Source of the DNA: Planctomycetota bacterium
Lineage (GTDB): Bacteria; Planctomycetota; Planctomycetia; Pirellulales; Thermoguttaceae
Direction of reading: 5' to 3'
DNA length: 18,200 nt
Assembly (NCBI GenBank): GCA_021784975.1
Contig: JAJYGU010000297.1
Coordinates: 1-18,200, forward strand
This document shows, piece after piece, positions 14,628 to 18,200 of the stretch. Position 1 is the first letter of the stretch; each line of letters begins with the position of its first letter. A program made the position numbers and the translations under genes. Under the pieces are notes generated by a model. The model made no database searches and was not told the origin of the DNA. It worked only from the letters and a program-made list of their open reading frames with translations.

Positions 14628-14777
14628 ACTCCCCGTCTCCTTCCTGAATTGTGCAGATTTACAGGTTCGGCGTGGCGACGGAAGCTTACCGAGAGGCAAC
14701 CCGGATGTAAAGACGAGATATGGGGAAACCGGAAAACCGTTAGAATACCTAAATATCGTAGGCTCATGGGTTAGGAC

Positions 14778-17700
14778 GTGAAAAAGAACGACCGTTTAGA
14801 CTCGATCCCCAGTCGGTTTGTGGTTGGCATGGACTTGGGCACGACCAACTCGGCGGTGGCCTACGTGGACACGGCGGAGACCCCCTGGCAGGTGAGAACC
14901 CTGCTGATCCCGCAGATCGTGGCCCCCGGCCAGGTCGAGGCTCGCGAGACGCTGCCTTCGTTTCACTATCAGGCGGCCGCGGGCGAGTTGGCCGAAGGGG
15001 CGTTGCGGTGTCCGTGGCACAAGGAGACGGCCCCTTACGCGGTGGGGTTTTTCGCCCGCGACCAGGGCACGGTGGCCCCCGGCCGGCTGGTTCACTCGGC
15101 CAAATCATGGTTGTGTCACACCGGCGTGGATCGCACTGCGCCGCTGTTGCCGTGGCACGGGCTGCCGGACGTCGAGCGGTTGTCCCCGGTGGAGGTCAGC
15201 GCCCGCTATATCGCCCACGCGCGGGCGGCTTGGGACGCCCGCTTCCCCCGACATCCACTGGTCCAACAGGACTTCGTGCTCACCCTGCCCGCCTCGTTCG
15301 ACGAAGTTGCCCGCGAGCTGACGGTCCGGGCGGCGGCGTTGGCCGGGTTGAGGCGGGTGGTCCTGATCGAGGAGCCCCAGGCCGCTTTTTATGCCTGGAT
15401 CTACGCCCATGCCCACGACTGGGAGACGATGGTCGCGCCGGGGCAGAAGATTCTGATTTGCGACATCGGCGGCGGCACCACCGATTTTACCTTGATCCGC
15501 GTCCGTCGCGGCGAAGAGGGCAAGGTGCAGTTTCATCGGGTGGCGGTCGGTGACCACCTGATCCTCGGCGGCGACAATTTTGATTTGGCCTTGGCGCAGT
15601 ATATCGAACCGAAGATTGCCAGTGCAAAAGGGGACAGTCCCATTTTGGCGGCGGTCGAGCCGGCAGGCGGGGCGACCTCGCCGCCGCCGCGAAAATTGGG
15701 ACCGTCCCCGGGTAAGTTGGAGCCGCGGCAGTGGGCGGTGTTGGTGCGGAGCTGCCGGGCGGTGAAGGAGACCTTGTTGGGCCCCAACGCCCCGGAGCGG
15801 TTGACGGTCAATCTGCCGGCCGCGGGCGCTAAGCTGATCGGCGGCGGACTGCACGTCGAGGTGACGCGCGACGAGGTTCGCCAGTTGTTGATCGAGGGCT
15901 TTTGTCCGCGCGTGAATCTAGACGAGAAGCCGATCAGCCGCCGTTCGGGCTTCCAGGAGTTCGGCCTGCCTTTTGCCCCCGACCACGCCATCACTCGCTA
16001 TCTGGCGGCGTTTCTCAGCGCGCACCGTCACGTGGCCATGCCGGGCGAAGAAAGCTCGGCCGATCACGATCCGGCCCGACCGGATATTGTGCTGTTCAAC
16101 GGCGGGGCATTCGAGTCGCCGCTGTTGCGCGAGCGGTTGCTGGGGGTCTTGACCGGGTGGTTCTGCGGGGCAAGTCAGTCGGCGCCGGGCCGGTTAGCGA
16201 TGCGCCCCCACCCTGGCCCTCTCTCGGAGGGAGAGGGGGCAGACGTCGGATGGCATCCACTGGTATTGGACAACGAGCGCCTCGACCTGGCGGTCGCTCG
16301 CGGGGCCGCTTATTACGGGATGGTGCGGCGCGGGCAAGGGGTGCGGATTGCTGCCGGGTTGGCGCGGACCTATTACATTGGCGTCGAGTCGGCGGCCGGG
16401 GCAACCGCGTCGGCAGCGCCCCCTCACCCTAGCCCTCTCCCGACCGATCTTGGGTTGGTGCCCAGAGGGGGGACTGAAGTGGGTGCGGCACCGCTTGTCC
16501 AGCTTCCGACCAATGCTCGGTCGGGGCACGGCGAGTTGCCAGTGCCCCCTCACCCTAGCCCTCTCCCGGAGGGAGAGGGGACCGAGGCAGTTGCCGGACC
16601 GCTGGCGGTCTGCCTGCTGCCGGCGGGCATCGAGCCGGGCCAGGATGTCGAGTTGACGCAACCGCAATTCCAGTTGCTGGTTTCCGAGCCGGTCGAGTTT
16701 CCGCTGTTTGTCTCCAGCACGCGGTTGACCGATCAGCCGGGCGAGTTGGTTCCGGTGGACCGGGAGCGGATGACGCCCTTGCCGCCGATCCACACCGTGC
16801 TGCGAGCACGGAAAAAACAGGATGGCGAAGTGGTGGCGGTCAATCTCCACGCGCGGCTGACCGAGGTGGGCACGCTCGATCTCTGGTGCAGCGAGCGCGG
16901 CGGTCGCCGCAGTTGGCGGCTCCAGTTCGACATCCGCTCGACCACGCAAACCGATATCGCCGCCCACCAGTCGCAGGCGGAAAGCGAAGGGGTGGTGGAC
17001 GAGGCCACCGGGCAGGCATGTCGCAGCTTGATCCACCGCGCCTTCGGCCCCGAGGCCCCGGACAAGCCGGAAGGGCTGGCAAAGCGGCTGGCTGCGGCGA
17101 CGGGCGTAGGCCGCAATCTCTGGCCCGCCTCGCTCTGCCGGCGGATTTGGGAGTCGCTGATGGAGGTCGAGGCCGGCCGGCGGCGCAGCGCGGTGCACGA
17201 GGCGCGATGGTTGAATCTGCTCGGCTTTGCCTTGCGGCCCGGCTACGGGCTGGCCCTGGACGATTGGCGAGTGGCTCAGACCTGGACTGTGTTGCAGGGC
17301 AAGTTCGCCCATGCCTCGGCGATGGTCCGCGTCGAGGGGTGGATTCTTTGGCGGCGGATCGGCGGCGGCCTGGCGGCCGGCCAGCAACAGGCCCTGGCCG
17401 ACGCGCTGTTGGGGCCGGTCCGCAGCCTGCACCGCCAGCTCACCACCGGCAAGGGCCGCGGCGAGTTCAGCTTTGCGATGCACGAGACGTCCGAAATGTG
17501 GCGGCTGCTCGGCTCGTTGGAGTTGCTCCCCTCGGCCGCCAAAACCGAGCTCGGCGACATGCTGCTCGACATGCTACCGAAGAAGAAGATGGAGCCGGTG
17601 CGGCCGGCGGTTGCTTGGGCCGTGGGCCGCCTTGGGGCGCGGGCACCGATCTACGGCCCGCTGAACACGGTCGCCCCGCCGGAGGCCGCCGCGCGGTGGC

Positions 17701-17951
17701 TCGGACGGTTGATCCAGCAGCGGACTGAGCGGCCGGAATGGCACTTGGCCGTGATGCAGTTGGCTCGGCGGACCGACGATCGCTACCGCGATTTGCCGGA
17801 GCCGGTCCGCCGCGAGGCGGTCGACTGGCTGCGGCTGAGCGACGCGCCGCATCACTTCGTCGCGTTGGTTCGCGAAGGCGGCCGGCTCGACCGCGAGGAA
17901 GAAGGGCTGGTGTTCGGCGAATCGCTGCCGATGGGGTTGCGATTGGTGTAG
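14778..17951 (+). CDS. Hsp70-family protein with DUF3731-type C-terminal region
   Basis: A 1057-residue cytoplasmic Hsp70-like ATPase. The phosphate-1 motif is D19-L-G-T-T-N-S and phosphate-2 is C-D229-I-G-G-G-T-T-D-F-T; I-E-E-P-Q-A-A-F-Y is the connecting region and D-I-V-L-F-N-G-G-A-F the later adenosine-side motif. The canonical substrate-binding domain and lid are not evident; instead the last 300 or so residues, from about 740 (R-A-F-G-P-E-A-P), look like the DUF3731 extension found in a bacterial Hsp70 subgroup. Clients are unknown. The protein seems longer than its relatives because of repeat insertions at residues 285-311, 476-488, 548-565 and 590-601, all in frame. Start GTG 14778 is near a TTAGGA; it precedes the ATPase motif by 18 residues. 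The lpd promoter overlaps its stop codon. Confidence 0.88.
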   Translation: MKKNDRLDSIPSRFVVGMDLGTTNSAVAYVDTAETPWQVRTLLIPQIVAPGQVEARETLPSFHYQAAAGELAEGALRCPWHKETAPYAVGFFARDQGTVAPGRLVHSAKSWLCHTGVDRTAPLLPWHGLPDVERLSPVEVSARYIAHARAAWDARFPRHPLVQQDFVLTLPASFDEVARELTVRAAALAGLRRVVLIEEPQAAFYAWIYAHAHDWETMVAPGQKILICDIGGGTTDFTLIRVRRGEEGKVQFHRVAVGDHLILGGDNFDLALAQYIEPKIASAKGDSPILAAVEPAGGATSPPPRKLGPSPGKLEPRQWAVLVRSCRAVKETLLGPNAPERLTVNLPAAGAKLIGGGLHVEVTRDEVRQLLIEGFCPRVNLDEKPISRRSGFQEFGLPFAPDHAITRYLAAFLSAHRHVAMPGEESSADHDPARPDIVLFNGGAFESPLLRERLLGVLTGWFCGASQSAPGRLAMRPHPGPLSEGEGADVGWHPLVLDNERLDLAVARGAAYYGMVRRGQGVRIAAGLARTYYIGVESAAGATASAAPPHPSPLPTDLGLVPRGGTEVGAAPLVQLPTNARSGHGELPVPPHPSPLPEGEGTEAVAGPLAVCLLPAGIEPGQDVELTQPQFQLLVSEPVEFPLFVSSTRLTDQPGELVPVDRERMTPLPPIHTVLRARKKQDGEVVAVNLHARLTEVGTLDLWCSERGGRRSWRLQFDIRSTTQTDIAAHQSQAESEGVVDEATGQACRSLIHRAFGPEAPDKPEGLAKRLAAATGVGRNLWPASLCRRIWESLMEVEAGRRRSAVHEARWLNLLGFALRPGYGLALDDWRVAQTWTVLQGKFAHASAMVRVEGWILWRRIGGGLAAGQQQALADALLGPVRSLHRQLTTGKGRGEFSFAMHETSEMWRLLGSLELLPSAAKTELGDMLLDMLPKKKMEPVRPAVAWAVGRLGARAPIYGPLNTVAPPEAAARWLGRLIQQRTERPEWHLAVMQLARRTDDRYRDLPEPVRREAVDWLRLSDAPHHFVALVREGGRLDREEEGLVFGESLPMGLRLV
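15631..15709. repeat. GGGGACTGTCCC-family palindromic element, copy C, inside the Hsp70 gene
   Basis: The left arm GGGGACAGTCCC then ATTTTGGCGGC pairs with a right arm that on the other strand reads GGGGACGGTCCC then AATTTTCGCGGC. It encodes a Pro/Gly/Ala-rich segment (G-D-S-P-I-L-A-A-V, then P-P-P-R-K-L-G-P-S-P) between Y-I-E-P-K and L-E-P-R-Q-W-A-V-L, which would be close neighbours in an uninterrupted protein. Confidence 0.8.
16205..16240. repeat. CCCTCACCC / GGGAGAGGG hairpin repeat, copy 1, inside the Hsp70 gene
   Basis: CCCCACCCTGGCCCTCTCTC followed by GGAGGGAGAGGGG forms a self-complementary unit. It encodes P-H-P-G-P-L-S-E-G-E-G. This is the type of hairpin repeat known across many high-GC genomes whose translation gives P-H-P-S-P-L-P-E-G-E-G. 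Confidence 0.75.
16419..16472. repeat. CCCTCACCC hairpin repeat, copy 2 (interrupted)
   Basis: The left arm CCCCCTCACCCTAGCCCTC, ending CTCCC at 16441, is intact. The centre is replaced by about 23 unrelated bases before a G-rich right arm (CAGAGGGGGG). It encodes P-P-H-P-S-P-L-P-T-D-L-G-L-V-P-R-G-G. Confidence 0.65.
16545..16580. repeat. CCCTCACCC / GGGAGAGGG hairpin repeat, copy 3
   Basis: A complete unit: the left arm is the same as copy 2, followed by CGGAGGGAGAGGGG. It encodes P-P-H-P-S-P-L-P-E-G-E-G-T. The segment between copies 2 and 3 contains a diverged near-duplicate of the CGACC...GGT...GGTGCCC stretch, which hints at local duplication. Confidence 0.75.
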
Positions 17952-17971
17952 TCGTTTTCTCTGGGTACAAT
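17943..17971 (+). promoter_or_regulatory. Candidate promoter of lpd
   Basis: TTGGTG (17943-17948), a 17-bp spacer and TACAAT (17966-17971), the latter five of six to consensus. The -35 side overlaps the last codons of the Hsp70 gene. Transcription would start near 17978, giving a leader of about 37 nt with no evident Shine-Dalgarno sequence. Confidence 0.5.
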
Positions 17972-18014
17972 AGGGCGTCTTTCGCATTCCCCTGAACTTC
18001 CCAATCGAATAGCC

Positions 18015-18200
18015 ATGAAAACTCAACTCTGCGTGCTCGGCGGCGGACCGGGCGGATATGCGGCCGCCTTTCTAGCCGCCGACCTGGGACTACAAGTAAC
18101 CCTGGTGGATCAGGAGCCGCGGCTCGGCGGCGTTTGCCTGTTGCGGGGATGTATTCCCTCGAAGGCCCTGCTCCACGTCGCCAAGGCCATGACCGAAGCC
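18015..18200 (+). CDS. lpd: Dihydrolipoamide dehydrogenase (E3), 5' part only
   Basis: The first 62 codons of a flavoprotein disulfide reductase, cut by the window end. The FAD-binding start is V-L-G-G-G-P-G-G-Y-A-A-A, and the redox-active disulfide segment is G-G-V-C-L-L-R-G-C-I-P-S-K-A-L-L, with the C-x4-C spacing and I-P-S-K-A-L-L typical of lipoamide dehydrogenase, the E3 subunit of the pyruvate and 2-oxoglutarate dehydrogenase complexes. The usual N-V between the cysteines is L-R here. A different member of the family (mercuric reductase-like or soluble transhydrogenase-like) cannot be excluded from this fragment. It is probably transcribed from its own promoter at 17943. Confidence 0.85.
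   Translation, partial: MKTQLCVLGGGPGGYAAAFLAADLGLQVTLVDQEPRLGGVCLLRGCIPSKALLHVAKAMTEA

Noticed and set aside
14628..14777. Divergent promoters between the small hypothetical gene and the Hsp70 gene
   Set aside because: TTTACA with TAAGCT on the minus strand and TAGAAT on the plus strand can be found, but the partner boxes or spacing are too poor to call.
16194..17483. 429-codon minus-strand frame inside the Hsp70 gene
   Set aside because: No motif; it includes the hairpin repeats read backwards and lies opposite conserved DUF3731-type sequence.

Overview
The window is high-GC bacterial DNA and most probably comes from a planctomycete (Pirellulales-like). That placement is inferred from the mix of genes: a FliA-type sigma factor beside a FlhG/YlxH ATPase, an Hsp70 with a long C-terminal extension of the DUF3731 type, small zinc-ribbon and hypothetical proteins of a planctomycete style, and abundant short palindromic repeats. 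It has not been checked by a database search. No rRNA, tRNA or CRISPR array is visible.

Layout from left to right. (1) 1-320: a roughly 100-bp nested inverted repeat, then a secreted penicillin-acylase-family hydrolase (320-2452, +). (2) 2504-3506: a divergent pair, a zinc-ribbon protein (-) and a secreted hypothetical protein (+), reading from back-to-back promoters whose -35 boxes overlap. (3) 3486-9959, mostly minus strand: a housekeeping cluster in the order gap, rimO, pgsA, CPBP membrane protease, cyclophilin lipoprotein. A 1710-bp ISKra4-like insertion sequence (4266-5975) lies between the last two. It has 19-bp imperfect terminal inverted repeats and a 9-bp target duplication, and it landed in the last codons of the CPBP gene. 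(4) 10336-11461: the decayed remnant of a clan GH-A glycoside hydrolase. (5) 11547-13283 (-): flhG then fliA, a flagellar regulatory pair. (6) 13284-14627: AT-rich repeats and two minus-strand hypothetical genes. (7) 14778-17951 (+): a 1057-residue Hsp70-family protein enlarged by several in-frame repeat insertions. (8) 18015-end (+): the start of dihydrolipoamide dehydrogenase.

The most interesting theme is the spread of small palindromic elements. A family built on the near-palindrome GGGGAC(A/T)GTCCC followed by ATTTTC occurs at four places: one intergenic full copy, one intergenic half copy, and two full copies inside open reading frames that stay open. A second family, CCCTCACCCTAGCCCTCTCCC with its complement, occurs three times inside the Hsp70 gene. 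These elements appear to add peptide segments to working genes. Other points are the reconstructed pre-insertion state of the CPBP gene, a possible slippage site in the transposase, an FlhG without its Walker A lysine and a cyclophilin without its catalytic arginine. I found no evidence for a wholly new multi-gene system.
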